Of a stretch of 64,000 bases of DNA, positions 15,804 to 24,905 are shown one piece after another. The stretch is from the NCBI GenBank assembly GCA_020634855.1, contig JACKAU010000005.1:186001-250000 (forward strand), in the 5' to 3' direction. Origin of the DNA: Anaerolineales bacterium. GTDB lineage: Bacteria; Chloroflexota; Anaerolineae; 4572-78; J111. Every line of letters begins with the position of its first letter. The stretch's first letter is position 1. A program made the position numbers and the translations under genes. A model generated the notes under the pieces. It ran no database searches, had not been told where the DNA came from, and saw only the letters and a program-made list of their open reading frames with translations.

Positions 15804-16805
15804 CTACAAATTGACGACTTGGCCTGAAGCCGCCGACTGATAAGTGGCGAGCATGCTCTTCAGAAATTCGCGGCTCAAACTGAGCGGCACCACCGGCTCG
15901 GCCCCGTCGAGGACACAAGCTTCCATCGCCTGGACCTCACACAGGTAAGGATTGACCGCCGGAAACGTGATCGTTTCTTCTTTGTCATCGATGGTGTTCA
16001 AGACAATACGGCTTTCCTGGCCTTCAAGCCCCGGCTTCCAAGGTTCGATGATGTTAATGGTGCCTTTATCGCCGACAATATAGACGGCCTCACGAAACGC
16101 AGTGCGAAACCCGGAGGAAACCTGAGCCACAGTTCCGCTTCTAAACTTCAATTGGGCGCGCATCGCCACGTCAACATTGCTCTCGCCCACAATTTGGTCG
16201 GCCCACACCTCACTTGGGGCGTGGCCGCCGGTCATAAATACAGCCATACTGTTAGGATAAACGCCCACATCCCAGGCCGCTCCCCCCTCTAAATTACTTT
16301 GCAGGCGGACATTGGCCGCATTTTCCGGCGGCAGATAAAAGTTGAACCAGCTATTGATCAGTTGAATCTGACCCAACTGACCTTCATCGATCATCTCACG
16401 AACTTTACGGGTTTGAGGATGGTGCAAGTACATAAATGCTTCAAAGATGGTTACCCCGCCATCAACTGCCGCCGACTCGACCTGGTCGAACTCCTCCATA
16501 CTGATGACCAACGGCTTTTCGCACAAAACATGCTTGCCCGCCTCAGCCGCCTTGATCGTCCACTCGCAGTGGAGACCGTTGGGCAGGGCATTGTAGATGA
16601 CATCGATATCCGGATCGGCCAGCAACTCTTCGTAACTGCCGTGCGCCTTAGGGATGCCCTTTTCCTGGGCGTAAGCCTGCGCTCGCTCTAAATTTCGGCT
16701 GCCGACCGCCACCAACTCGCTGCGTTCAGATTGGCGGATCGGATCGATCAGCGCATTATTAATCTTGGCCGTCGTCAGCAAGGCCCATCGAATTTTATCA
16801 CTCAT
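15804..16805 (-). CDS. Gfo/Idh/MocA-family NAD(P)-dependent oxidoreductase
   Basis: The N-terminal Rossmann domain is followed by the family signature AGKHVLCEKPLVIS (the EKP lysine), then the C-terminal alpha/beta domain with GGAAWDVGVYPNSMAVF, where D and Y correspond to the usual catalytic region. The length of 333 residues is typical. Such enzymes oxidise sugars, inositols or cyclitols. The pairing with a PfkB kinase suggests a short route that oxidises and phosphorylates a carbohydrate. The gene starts near an A+T-rich promoter region at 16806-16860. Confidence 0.88.
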   Translation of the reverse strand: MSDKIRWALLTTAKINNALIDPIRQSERSELVAVGSRNLERAQAYAQEKGIPKAHGSYEELLADPDIDVIYNALPNGLHCEWTIKAAEAGKHVLCEKPLVISMEEFDQVESAAVDGGVTIFEAFMYLHHPQTRKVREMIDEGQLGQIQLINSWFNFYLPPENAANVRLQSNLEGGAAWDVGVYPNSMAVFMTGGHAPSEVWADQIVGESNVDVAMRAQLKFRSGTVAQVSSGFRTAFREAVYIVGDKGTINIIEPWKPGLEGQESRIVLNTIDDKEETITFPAVNPYLCEVQAMEACVLDGAEPVVPLSLSREFLKSMLATYQSAASGQVVNL

Positions 16806-16880
16806 TGATAATTACCTCATATTAGTTATAATTGGGAATTTGAGATATTTTAACAGCCTATGGCCCAGTTTTGCAATTTA

Positions 16881-18098
16881 TCATAAGCTAACCGGCTCCT
16901 CCACGACGCGCCGCGTCAGTGGTTGGTCCGAGATGGGCAGGTGAATTACCGCTGCCACAAAACCCAGCCCAATGGCCGCAATCCAGACGCTGTTGTACGA
17001 GCCAGTGGTATCATAGACCCGGCCGCCCAACCAGACCCCTAAAAAGCTGCCGACTTGGTGCCAGAAAAAGACAATGCCATACAATGTAGTCATATAACGC
17101 GAGCCAAAAATCTGGGCGACCATGCCGCTGGTGAGCGGTACGGTGGCCAGCCACAGAAACCCGATAGTCCCCCCAAAGATAATTGCCGACCGATTGGTAA
17201 TCGGCAGCATCAGAAACACGGTGATGACAATAGCTCGTAAAAGATAGAGGGTCGCCAGCAGCGTCTTTTTACGATAACGATCGCCCAGCCAGCCGAAAAA
17301 ATACGAGCCAAACACATTCGACAAACCGATCAACGCCAGCGCCGTGGCTCCGGCCATCGGCGATACGCCCTGATCGGCCAGAAAGGCGGGTAGGTGGGTG
17401 GCGATGAAGGCGACGTGAAAGCCGCACACAAAAAAGCCGGCGTTGAGCAACCAGTAGCCCGAATGGTGGCCGGCCTTGGCCAAAATCTGCGGCAGCGAGT
17501 TCGGTTCAAACCCGTCGAGGAGGTCTTGAGCATTATCGGCCGGTTGGTTGGGAAAACCAAACGCCAGCACCGCAATCAGGCTCACGATGGCCGCCATGAT
17601 TACAAACGATGTCTGCCAGCCGAAACTAGAGAGCAGGGCCTGGGCCGCCGGAACGACCAGAAACATTCCTAGCGACCCTGCCGCCGTGGTAATCCCAAAC
17701 GCCGAAGTCCGCCGCTCCGGCGGTACCATTTGCGCAATCGCGCCCAGCACCACCACATAAGTCGTGCTGCTCAAAGCCAAACCGGTCATGAGACCCAGCG
17801 ACAGGTACAGTCCGGCTGCCCCTTCGATAACCGGCACCAGCAGCAAACTGACCGCGTATAACACCCCACCGGCTAACACAATCCAGCGTGAGCCAAACCG
17901 ATCGGCGATTATGGCCATCAGCGGTAGGCCAAGAATGATGTTTTGCAGCGCAATGGCCAAGCTGTAGACCTCGCGGCCCGTGCCCAGATCGTCGCTAATC
18001 GGTTGGAGAAAAATGCCAAACGCCTGCCGTACACCCATACTAATGGTCACAACCAGCGCGCCGCAGATAATGACCAAGGTATATTTTTGGCGTAACAT
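16881..18098 (-). CDS. Major facilitator superfamily transporter
   Basis: The 405-residue protein has twelve hydrophobic helices and MFS loop motifs (ADRFGSRWIVLAGG after helix 2 and GWLGDRYRKKTLLATLY after helix 8). It resembles oxalate/formate or monocarboxylate-type MFS proteins in its opening IISMGVRQ-like helix, but the substrate is unknown. The start codon follows directly on the stop of the HxlR regulator gene (TAAATG), so the two are translationally coupled and the regulator probably controls this exporter or importer. Confidence 0.85.
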   Translation of the reverse strand: MLRQKYTLVIICGALVVTISMGVRQAFGIFLQPISDDLGTGREVYSLAIALQNIILGLPLMAIIADRFGSRWIVLAGGVLYAVSLLLVPVIEGAAGLYLSLGLMTGLALSSTTYVVVLGAIAQMVPPERRTSAFGITTAAGSLGMFLVVPAAQALLSSFGWQTSFVIMAAIVSLIAVLAFGFPNQPADNAQDLLDGFEPNSLPQILAKAGHHSGYWLLNAGFFVCGFHVAFIATHLPAFLADQGVSPMAGATALALIGLSNVFGSYFFGWLGDRYRKKTLLATLYLLRAIVITVFLMLPITNRSAIIFGGTIGFLWLATVPLTSGMVAQIFGSRYMTTLYGIVFFWHQVGSFLGVWLGGRVYDTTGSYNSVWIAAIGLGFVAAVIHLPISDQPLTRRVVEEPVSL

Positions 18099-18476
18099 TT
18101 AGACCGCTTTTTGAGAGCGAGCCGGTTCCGGCTCCTCCAACAGCCTAACAATATGGCGATGATGAGCCGTCCCCCACTGCGCGATCATATCCAAAATAGG
18201 TTTCAATGTCTCGCCAAACTCACTCAACGAATACTCAACCCTGGGTGGCACTTCGGGATAGACTTTTCGATTAACCAATCCATCGCGTTCTAAATTACGC
18301 AACTGCTGGGTCAGCATTTTGGCGGTGATGTCGGGCAGTTCGCGCTTGAATTCGCCAAAACGCAACACGCCCTGTTGGTGCAATTTCCATAAAATGCGAG
18401 GCTTCCATTTGCCGCTCAACAGCTCTAAACTGGTTTCGACCGGACAAACGTGTACTCTGCCATTTGAAAGGCCCAT
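18099..18476 (-). CDS. HxlR-family winged-helix transcriptional regulator
   Basis: At 125 residues it has the HxlR signature: CPVETSLELLSGKWKPRILWKL with a conserved N-terminal Cys, LRFGEFKRELPDITAKMLTQQLRNLERDGLV as recognition region, and PPRVEYSLSEFG as wing. The N-terminal Cys (C11) is often redox- or quinone-sensing in this family. It is divergent from an NAD(P)-binding reductase gene and co-transcribed with an MFS transporter, a common arrangement for detoxification modules. An inverted repeat in the shared promoter region is the likely binding site. Confidence 0.9.
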   Translation of the reverse strand: MGLSNGRVHVCPVETSLELLSGKWKPRILWKLHQQGVLRFGEFKRELPDITAKMLTQQLRNLERDGLVNRKVYPEVPPRVEYSLSEFGETLKPILDMIAQWGTAHHRHIVRLLEEPEPARSQKAV

Positions 18477-18492
18477 AATAGTTTCCTTTTGG

Positions 18493-18514
18493 GTACTATG
18501 TCACAAAAAAGTAC
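18493..18514. promoter_or_regulatory. Putative HxlR-type operator in divergent promoter
   Basis: GTACT (18493-18497) and AGTAC (18510-18514) form an inverted repeat with a 12-bp A-rich spacer between the divergent regulator and reductase genes. The GTACT/AGTAC half-sites resemble sites known for HxlR/YodB-type regulators. On the minus strand a TTGACA lies at 18552-18557, suggesting the regulator promoter is close by. Confidence 0.5.
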
Positions 18515-18574
18515 ATACTTCACAAGTGTATAGCGACATGCTAAACTGTCAAAAATGCCAAAGGAGAAACTCTA

Positions 18575-19186
18575 ATGAAGATTGCTATGCTCGGCGCCGG
18601 GAACATCGGCGCTACATTGGGAAAAAAGTGGGGCGCTCAAGGCCATGAAGTAACGTTTGGGGTTCGAGATGTAACGGCAGCCAAATACGAGGCTCTGCTA
18701 GAGTCGATGCCCGGTCAAGTCACCATCGCCCCTACCGTCGAAGCGGCTGCTGCCGCCGATGTCATCGTTCTGGCGATTCCCGGCGCGGCGTTAAAAGAGA
18801 CTGTCGCCAAGTTGGGCGCCACCCTGGCCGGTAAGATCATCATCGATGCCACTAACAACATCTCGCAAGCCGATATGGGTGGCATTGCAACCATCACCGC
18901 CGCCGCACCCCAGGCTAAACTGTTTCGGGCCTTCAACACGTTGGGTTGGGAAAATTTCGAGACCGCTGACCTGGGCGGCGCGCAAATCGATCTATTTTAC
19001 TGCGGCGAACCCGTTACCGACCGAGAGACGGTCGACCAATTGATCGCGGATGTTGGGCTGCGTCCGATTTATATTGGCGGGCTTGATAAAGCCCCCGTTC
19101 TCGATGCGCTGACCCGACTTTGGTTTACGCTGGCCTATGAGCAGGGCTATAGCCGCCGGTTGGCTTTCAAAATGTTAACCGCATAA
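18575..19186 (+). CDS. NADPH-dependent F420-reductase-like NAD(P)-binding oxidoreductase
   Basis: The protein starts MKIAMLGAGNIGATLGKKW, a dinucleotide-binding GxGxxG typical of the F420:NADPH oxidoreductase/6-phosphogluconate-dehydrogenase-like fold, then VIVLAIPGAALKET and IIIDATNN. The length of 203 residues suits this small family. AGGAG lies 8 bases before the ATG. It is divergent from the HxlR-MFS operon and probably part of the same regulon. Whether it uses F420 cannot be told from sequence. Confidence 0.82.
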   Translation: MKIAMLGAGNIGATLGKKWGAQGHEVTFGVRDVTAAKYEALLESMPGQVTIAPTVEAAAAADVIVLAIPGAALKETVAKLGATLAGKIIIDATNNISQADMGGIATITAAAPQAKLFRAFNTLGWENFETADLGGAQIDLFYCGEPVTDRETVDQLIADVGLRPIYIGGLDKAPVLDALTRLWFTLAYEQGYSRRLAFKMLTA

Positions 19187-19201
19187 CGCCGCCGAAGCAT
19201 C

Positions 19202-20281
19202 TCACTTCTTGGTATACTCATTCTTGCGGAACTTCTTCATCGCTTTGTGGATTTCTTTATCCTTGCGCTTGGAGTCGAGCGCCGAATGTCGATCCTGCTT
19301 GCGATCCAAATAGGCCATCTCTTTGTTTAGCTTGAGGTAGTTGTCGTACCGTTCACGCGATAATTCACCGGACTTGACTGCGGCCATAACCGCGCAGCCT
19401 TTTTCTTTGGTGTGGCTGCAATCGGGGAAATGACATTCGGCGGACAACTGTACGATCTCGGCAAAGGCATCATCCAGCCCCTGGTCCGAACTCCACATCT
19501 GCATCTCCCGCATGCCGGGAGTATCGATCAGCAGCGCACCGTTCGGCAAGACGAGCAACTCGCGATGCGTAGTGGTGTGGCGGCCTTTGGCATCCGTTTC
19601 TCTGACCTCGCCGGTTTTCATGATTTCTGTGCCGGCCAGACGGTTGATCAGGGTACTTTTGCCCACTCCGGACGACCCGATAAAGGCGTAGGTCAGACCG
19701 GGTCGCAGTTTACTCTGCAGGTCGGCGACACCTGCGCCGGTGGCGGCGCTGGTCGGCACAATGACGACATTACCGGCAATGGCGCTGACCTGCTGCTTTT
19801 TCTGCTCCAAATCAGAACAGAGATCGACCTTGTTCAGGACAACCACCGGTTCGATGCCGCCCTCATGCGCCATGACCAGATAGCGCTCTAATCGTCGGGG
19901 GTTGAAGTTGTTATCCAGGCTCTGCACCAGGAAGATAGTGTCGATGTTGGTTGCCACCACCTGCTCCTGAACCTTTTTGCCCGCGACCTTCCGCGAGAAT
20001 TTGGTACGCCGGGGCAGAATGTCGTGGATGATGGCTTTATATTCGCCCTCAAACAACGACATTACCACCCAATCGCCCACTTTGGGCAAATCCGACGGGC
20101 TATCCACCGAATAGAGTAGTTTGCCGGTCACCTCGGCGTCGTACTCTCCGGCGGGGGTTAATACCAGGTAGCGCTCGCGATGTTCAACCGCGACCCGTCC
20201 CACGGCAAAGCCGGCTTCTTGGAACGGTTTGAAGGCCGCCGCCAGGTCGGGCTGCCAGCCGTATTTTTCAAGGTCTGTCAT
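19202..20281 (-). CDS. rsgA: Ribosome small-subunit-dependent GTPase A
   Basis: This is a circularly permuted GTPase with motifs in the order G4 (VVVLNKVDL), G5 (VPTSAATG), G1 (FIGSSGVGKSTLINRL), G2 (DAKGRHTTTHREL) and G3 (LIDTPGMREM). An N-terminal OB-fold comes first and a C-terminal zinc knuckle (CHFPDCSH with a later Cys) ends the core. RsgA assists late maturation of the 30S ribosomal subunit. The C-terminal tail is Lys-rich. ATG 20281 is preferred over an in-frame TTG six bases upstream because of spacing from GGAGAG. Length 359 residues. Confidence 0.93.
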   Translation of the reverse strand: MTDLEKYGWQPDLAAAFKPFQEAGFAVGRVAVEHRERYLVLTPAGEYDAEVTGKLLYSVDSPSDLPKVGDWVVMSLFEGEYKAIIHDILPRRTKFSRKVAGKKVQEQVVATNIDTIFLVQSLDNNFNPRRLERYLVMAHEGGIEPVVVLNKVDLCSDLEQKKQQVSAIAGNVVIVPTSAATGAGVADLQSKLRPGLTYAFIGSSGVGKSTLINRLAGTEIMKTGEVRETDAKGRHTTTHRELLVLPNGALLIDTPGMREMQMWSSDQGLDDAFAEIVQLSAECHFPDCSHTKEKGCAVMAAVKSGELSRERYDNYLKLNKEMAYLDRKQDRHSALDSKRKDKEIHKAMKKFRKNEYTKK

Positions 20282-20289
20282 AAGCAATC

Positions 20290-20506
20290 TCTCCAGATTA
20301 TCGCCTGTTCATAAGGCAACACAAACATCCCAACCACCTGCCACAAGGCTTGATAGATGGATGGGCTGCGGTACATCGATTAATTCAAAAAATAGGGTGG
20401 GGAACAAAATCGTCACACTGCCCCAGATGAAGTTATAAAGCGCGGCTGCATAGAACCAGGGGCTGTATTTCTTTAGCGCCGTATCAAATTCCAAATTATT
20501 GACCAT
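20290..20506 (-). pseudogene. Truncated and frameshifted small membrane protein
   Basis: The first 50 or so residues (YSPWFYAAALYNFIWGSVTILFP) read as the start of an intact membrane protein with paired helices. After VPQP the frame runs into VAGGWDVCVAL and stops, while the neighbouring frame continues as YQALWQVVGMFVLPYEQ, which looks like the proper continuation. The remainder is missing because rsgA begins just beyond. I interpret this as a remnant with one frameshift and a 3' deletion. The family is not identified. Confidence 0.6.
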
Positions 20507-20999
20507 TAAAGTTAGAGTTTTTCCTGGGTCTCCAACATTTCGATCAGCTGCCGGGGGCGTGACGATGACACTGCTACCGGCTGTTGATCCAGCCGTAATA
20601 CCTTCTATGGGATGATACAGCGATAATATCTCGAAATCGAAATTCGGTCAATTTAAGACATAAAACAAGGGTAATTAGTAATTGGTAAAGGGTAATTAGA
20701 GATTGAATAACCAATTACCATTTACAATACCAACTCAAATACGGAGTTATTTAACCAAGTTGCTACCCAATGTCATTAAGATAGCCCCGGCCAAAGGGAA
20801 GACATCAAATTCCCTCTGAATTAGAGCATCACTAACTAATGACATTGAGTTGCTACCCATCAGACCTGACAGGTTTTGGAATTACCGCCCAGAGAAAATC
20901 AGGGCAATTCGGCCAATTTAGTCGCATTAAGGCCCGTTTGAAAACCTGTCAGGTCTTGTTCGCGGATAGGTGGCAACTTGAGTTATTTAATTCTCGATC
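20507..20999. repeat. Intergenic repeat region with nested inverted repeats
   Basis: A gene-free stretch of 493 bp. A perfect 16-bp inverted repeat, AGACCTGACAGGTTTT at 20862-20877 and its complement at 20941-20956, encloses 63 bp. A second pair, AATGTCATTA at 20769-20778 and TAATGACATT at 20837-20846, lies just to the left, and GTTGCTACCC occurs at 20759-20768 and 20849-20858. The arrangement looks like a small non-autonomous mobile or palindromic repeat element. No coding sequence is supported. Confidence 0.6.
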
Positions 21000-23156
21000 C
21001 TAAAACGCCTCCTCCCACACCGACCGATAGGCCCCGATCTGTTCAAAATAGCCGATCAACCGCTCGTAGAACGGATGAACGCTAATCGTGGCGCTGTCAC
21101 CGATAACCAGTAGTTTGCGCCGAGCGCGAGTCAGCGCCACATTCATGCGACGGGTGTCGGCCAAAAAGCCGATATCGCCGGTCTGATTGGAACGCACCAG
21201 CGAGATAATGACCGCTTCCTTCTCCCGCCCCTGAAAACCGTCCACCGTATCGGCCTCGACGCCGAGCGGCTCTAGCAGCTCACGGAGCAGCCGGACTTGA
21301 GCGGCGTAGGGGGTAATCACCGCGATGTCGCCGGGCAGCACACCCGTCGCCAGCAACGCCTCAACTTTACGACTGACCAAAACCGCCTCCTGTGAATTGC
21401 GGCGGCTCTGACCATCGGGCTCGATCTCCTCATCGTAACTGGCTCCGGCAGTGTCGATATATTCAACCGGCGTGTCGGTCAACGCCTCAGCGGTCACACC
21501 CGGCAGGTCGCTCAACAAATGCCCTTGTACCGAGGGATCGGCTTGCAGCGAGTCGTCGTAAAACTCTTGGGAGGAGAAATTCATAATCGCTTCATTCATC
21601 CGGTACTGGACGGTCAATTGGCGCGAAACGGTCGGCCCTAGTTCAGTCATCAACCGTTCCATCAGGCTGAGACCAAAGCCTTGAGCGGCGGCATCCGGCG
21701 AGACCACGGTCGGCGGCAGTTGGCAGTGATCGCCGGCCAGGATGATCCGGTCGCTGCGCAGAATCGGCAGCCAGACGCCCGGTTCGGTGCTTTGGCCGGC
21801 TTCATCGATGACGCCCAGATCGAAGCGGCGTTGGCCCAAAACCTCGCTGCTCAAGCCGGTGGTAGTCGCGCACAAAATCCGGGCCGAGTCGAGAATCCGC
21901 TCGACGGTTTGGGCCTCAATGCGACGGGCGTCGGCCAGCATCTGTTTGGCCTCCTGACGCATCTCGCGTTTGGCGCCCGGCTCCGGTCTGGCTCGCCTAA
22001 ATTTACCGGCTTGCTCACGTAACGCGTGCGCCTCGCGAACGAGATTGCGAGCGATCTTCATATCGGGGTGATTATCAACCAGCAGATCGAGGGTGTGTTC
22101 CCGCAGTTGGGGTAAGACCCGAGCCGGGTGGCCCAGTCGCAGCACGCTTTCGCCCGCCGCCAGCAGCCGCTCAAACACATTATCGACCGCCAAATTGCTG
22201 GGGGCGCAGGCCAGCACCGTTTGGCCCTGCTGCACTGCTTGCCGGATAACCTCGACCACAGTGGTGGTTTTGCCGGTACCCGGCGGGCCGTGGATGATCG
22301 CCACATCGTCAGCCGCTAAGGCAAACCGAACCGCTTCGAGTTGGGGCGGGTTGAGGTCATTATCCAGGGGCGTGAGAGCTGCGTCCGGCTGTTTTTGAAA
22401 CAAGGGCGGCTGCTCAAACAGCAGAACGCGGCGTAGTTCGGCCGTCCGGTCGCTGCGAGCGGATCGGGCGCGGGCCAAAGCGTCTCGCTGCCGCTGACGG
22501 GCGATCTCGTCGGTCGAGACATCGAGCCGGAAGGTCGGGCGGCTGGTTTCGGTCTCCGGCCACGCGTTGAGAGCCACTTGAATGGTTTGGCGATCCCGTT
22601 GGCTGACCACGCCCCGCCAGGCAGCATCGCCGCCGCTCGACTCTTCCGTCAGGATAATCGGCGTTCCAACCTCCAGCCGGTGCCAGGGTAAAGGTTGGTT
22701 TTGGCTGCGTTTGGCCAGCGTGACTAAAATGCGGCCGCCCAATCCGCCGTATTCGTCGATGATGACCAATTGGATTAATGTCTGGCCGGTGCGTTCGGCA
22801 GTCTCATCCGAACCGGCGCGCTGCATATCGGCCAACAACTGCGCTTTTTCGGCTTCGGCCTCCAGATCGAGCAGTCGCGCCAAACGCTGAAAATGATCTT
22901 CGTCCGCCCTGGCCGAGGGACGACCGGCCTGGGCCTGAGTCCAGGCCCGAATGTGTCGATGATTGAGCTGTGCGCCATCAAGGGCTTTGACCAGCGATCC
23001 GGAAAGCGTATCAGGAACGTCTACCGTGGCCTGCCGGCCGGCCAATTCAATCCGGCCAATGGCGTCGCGGTTTGCGCCGCCGATTTCAATTATGAAGCGC
23101 AAAATTGCGCCCTTGTTGATTTGAGGTGGTAGATTATCAAGAAAGAGTAAGGTCAT
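21000..23156 (-). CDS. IGHMBP2/UPF1-like superfamily 1 helicase with N-terminal DbpA-like RNA-binding domain
   Basis: At 718 residues it has the SF1 helicase motifs: Q-motif region LNPPQLEAVRFAL, Walker A HGPPGTGKTTT, motif Ia APSNLAVDN, Walker B/motif II VIDEAGQ, motif III LAGDHCQLPPTV, motif IV QYRMNEAIMNF, motif V TVDGFQGREKEAVIISLVRS, and motif VI NVALTRARRKLLVIGD. Residues 17-72 (RFIIEIGGANRDAIGRIELA and on to LDGAQLNHRHIRAW) resemble the C-terminal RNA-binding domain of DbpA, an unusual partner for this helicase. It likely unwinds RNA or DNA 5'-3' and may act on ribosomal or structured RNA. The cold-shock gene is divergent upstream. Confidence 0.85.
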   Translation of the reverse strand: MTLLFLDNLPPQINKGAILRFIIEIGGANRDAIGRIELAGRQATVDVPDTLSGSLVKALDGAQLNHRHIRAWTQAQAGRPSARADEDHFQRLARLLDLEAEAEKAQLLADMQRAGSDETAERTGQTLIQLVIIDEYGGLGGRILVTLAKRSQNQPLPWHRLEVGTPIILTEESSGGDAAWRGVVSQRDRQTIQVALNAWPETETSRPTFRLDVSTDEIARQRQRDALARARSARSDRTAELRRVLLFEQPPLFQKQPDAALTPLDNDLNPPQLEAVRFALAADDVAIIHGPPGTGKTTTVVEVIRQAVQQGQTVLACAPSNLAVDNVFERLLAAGESVLRLGHPARVLPQLREHTLDLLVDNHPDMKIARNLVREAHALREQAGKFRRARPEPGAKREMRQEAKQMLADARRIEAQTVERILDSARILCATTTGLSSEVLGQRRFDLGVIDEAGQSTEPGVWLPILRSDRIILAGDHCQLPPTVVSPDAAAQGFGLSLMERLMTELGPTVSRQLTVQYRMNEAIMNFSSQEFYDDSLQADPSVQGHLLSDLPGVTAEALTDTPVEYIDTAGASYDEEIEPDGQSRRNSQEAVLVSRKVEALLATGVLPGDIAVITPYAAQVRLLRELLEPLGVEADTVDGFQGREKEAVIISLVRSNQTGDIGFLADTRRMNVALTRARRKLLVIGDSATISVHPFYERLIGYFEQIGAYRSVWEEAF

Positions 23157-23273
23157 TACTTATCATCTGTCACGTTATATGGTTCAGAAATAATAAATAA
23201 CTGCTTTGTAAAGCTGTATTTAATTTTGTATGAGGTGTATCTAACGGTCAAAAACTATGGCCTGTTTTTGAAT

Positions 23274-23302
23274 TTGACATGGTACCAAAATCGTGATAAA
23301 TT
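23274..23302 (+). promoter_or_regulatory. Promoter of the cold-shock gene and start of its 5' leader
   Basis: TTGACA (23274-23279), a 17-bp spacer and TAAATT (23297-23302) form a near-consensus sigma-70 promoter. The leader to the ATG would be about 105 bases, long enough for the structured cold-responsive 5' region usual for csp mRNAs. Confidence 0.7.
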
Positions 23303-23413
23303 TTGCAGTGTAGTTAGTAGGTGGCTTGAATCAACGTAGGATTTTTAATCTGAAGTGATTGTACACCTCTAGCCAGTATAAGTTAATTTTTTAGTGAAAG
23401 GAGGTATATAGTC

Positions 23414-23623
23414 ATGTCAGATCGTGTCACCGGAACTGTTAAGTGGTTCAATGCCACTAAAGGCTATGGCTTCATTGAACGCAGTGATGGAAAAGACGTC
23501 TTTGTCCACTACAGCGCGATCAGTGGGTCCGGCTATCGTTCACTACAAGAGGGTCAACAAGTAGAATTTACGGTCGTTGAAGGCCAAAAAGGACTACAAG
23601 CCCAAGATGTAACGGTCGTCTAG
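23414..23623 (+). CDS. Cold-shock domain protein (CspA family)
   Basis: The 69-residue single cold-shock domain has both RNA-binding motifs, KGYGFIER (RNP1) and VFVHYSAI (RNP2), and begins GTVKWFNATKGYGFI. It binds single-stranded RNA and DNA as a chaperone. AGGAGG lies 7-12 bases before the ATG. It has its own promoter and terminator, so it is monocistronic. It faces away from the helicase gene on the other side of the promoter region, a plausible functional link in RNA remodelling. Confidence 0.95.
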   Translation: MSDRVTGTVKWFNATKGYGFIERSDGKDVFVHYSAISGSGYRSLQEGQQVEFTVVEGQKGLQAQDVTVV

Positions 23624-23649
23624 CCGGTCAAATTAATTGTGACGCAAAT

Positions 23650-23683
23650 AAAAAGTGTGCCCCATAAACAGGGTACACTTTTT
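23650..23683 (+). terminator. Terminator of the cold-shock gene
   Basis: A 13-bp stem AAAAAGTGTGCCC / GGGTACACTTTTT with one G-U pair and an 8-base loop ends in a T run. It lies just before the ribosome-binding site of the amidohydrolase gene. Confidence 0.88.
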
Positions 23684-23702
23684 ATTTTGGAGAAATTTTA
23701 TC

Positions 23703-24905
23703 ATGAAGCCAATCGTAGACAACGCGGATATTTTACAGCAAGCTAAAGCGCTCCATGCAAAAATCCGGGCGTGGCGGCGGCAAATTCATCGCTACCCGGA
23801 ATTGAGTTTTACCGAAACGCGCACGGCCGGGTTGATCGCCTCGGCTCTGTTTGATCTCGGGATCGAGCCGGAAACCGAGGTCGCCAAGACCGGTGTTGTG
23901 GGCGTGATTAAAGGCGGCGACGGGCCGGTGGTTGGCCTACGAGCCGATATGGACGCGCTGCCCATTACCGAGCAAAACGGCGCCGACTTTGACAGCACCC
24001 GCCCCGGGCTAATGCACGCCTGCGGTCACGACGCCCACACGGCCATGCTGCTGGGAGCGGCGACCATTTTAAAGGCGCTGGCCGATCGCGGCCAACTGCC
24101 GGGGACAGTACGCCTGCTCTTCCAGCCAAGCGAGGAAGACCAGGACGATGAAGGCAAATCCGGCGGGATGCGGATGGTCGAAGAAGGCGCGCTCGATGGG
24201 CTGGACGCCGTTTTTGGGCTGCACGTCGATACGGGTCTGCCGGTCGGTACAGTGGCCACCCGGCCCGGTCCCATGATGGCCAGCGCCGATACGTTTATGC
24301 TGACCTTATACGGCCAAGCCGCTCACGCGGCGCGACCGCACCAGGGCCTTGATACCATCGCGCTCGCTGCACACGTCATTCAGGCCGTCCATCAAATCGT
24401 CAGCCGGCGGCTCGATCCGATTGGCGAAGGCGTCATCACCATCGGCACCATTCAGGGCGGGACCAAAGACAACATCATCGCCGGGACCGTGACGATGACC
24501 GGCACCATTCGCAGCTTTACGCCGGAAAATCGTGACCTGCTGTATACCGAGCTACGCCGGGCCTGCCAAATTGTCGAGCCGCTAGGGGGGCGCTTTGAGT
24601 TAGATCTTCGCGCCGGCTACCCGCCGCTGGCGAATGATGAGGCTATGGCCGACCTGATGCTGTCGGCGGCGCGCGATTTATTGGGAGACGAACAGGTGCG
24701 CGTGGCGGAAAAAATCATGGCGGCTGAAGATTTTAGTTTTATGGCCCAAGCCGCACCGGGCAGCTTCCTGCGCCTGGGCGTCTACAACCCGGCCTGGCCG
24801 CAGATTTATCCGGTTCACACCCCCACCTTTCGGATTGATGAGGATGCTCTGCCCATCGGCGCCGCTGCGTTGGTTGCTATGGCGCTGGCTCGGCTGCGTT
24901 TGTAG
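23703..24905 (+). CDS. M20-family metal-dependent amidohydrolase (HipO/AbgB-like)
   Basis: The 400-residue M20D peptidase has metal ligands in LMHACGHDAHTAML, the acidic pair in FQPSEED, GLHVDTGLPVGTV, and the late AAEDFSFM. The dimerisation domain is seen as YGQAAHAARPHQGLDTI. Such enzymes cleave N-acyl amino acids, hippurate or aminobenzoyl-glutamate. ATG 23703 is chosen from GGAG about 10 bases upstream; an earlier in-frame start would run through the terminator of the preceding gene. It stands alone, followed by a gene-poor region. Confidence 0.9.
   Translation: MKPIVDNADILQQAKALHAKIRAWRRQIHRYPELSFTETRTAGLIASALFDLGIEPETEVAKTGVVGVIKGGDGPVVGLRADMDALPITEQNGADFDSTRPGLMHACGHDAHTAMLLGAATILKALADRGQLPGTVRLLFQPSEEDQDDEGKSGGMRMVEEGALDGLDAVFGLHVDTGLPVGTVATRPGPMMASADTFMLTLYGQAAHAARPHQGLDTIALAAHVIQAVHQIVSRRLDPIGEGVITIGTIQGGTKDNIIAGTVTMTGTIRSFTPENRDLLYTELRRACQIVEPLGGRFELDLRAGYPPLANDEAMADLMLSAARDLLGDEQVRVAEKIMAAEDFSFMAQAAPGSFLRLGVYNPAWPQIYPVHTPTFRIDEDALPIGAAALVAMALARLRL

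Noticed and set aside
15784..15918. 45-residue N-terminal extension of the PfkB kinase
   Set aside because: It overlaps the dehydrogenase gene and is Arg/Gly-rich with no family counterpart.
23655..23702. Longer N-terminus of the amidohydrolase
   Set aside because: It would begin inside the cold-shock gene terminator and lacks a ribosome-binding site.
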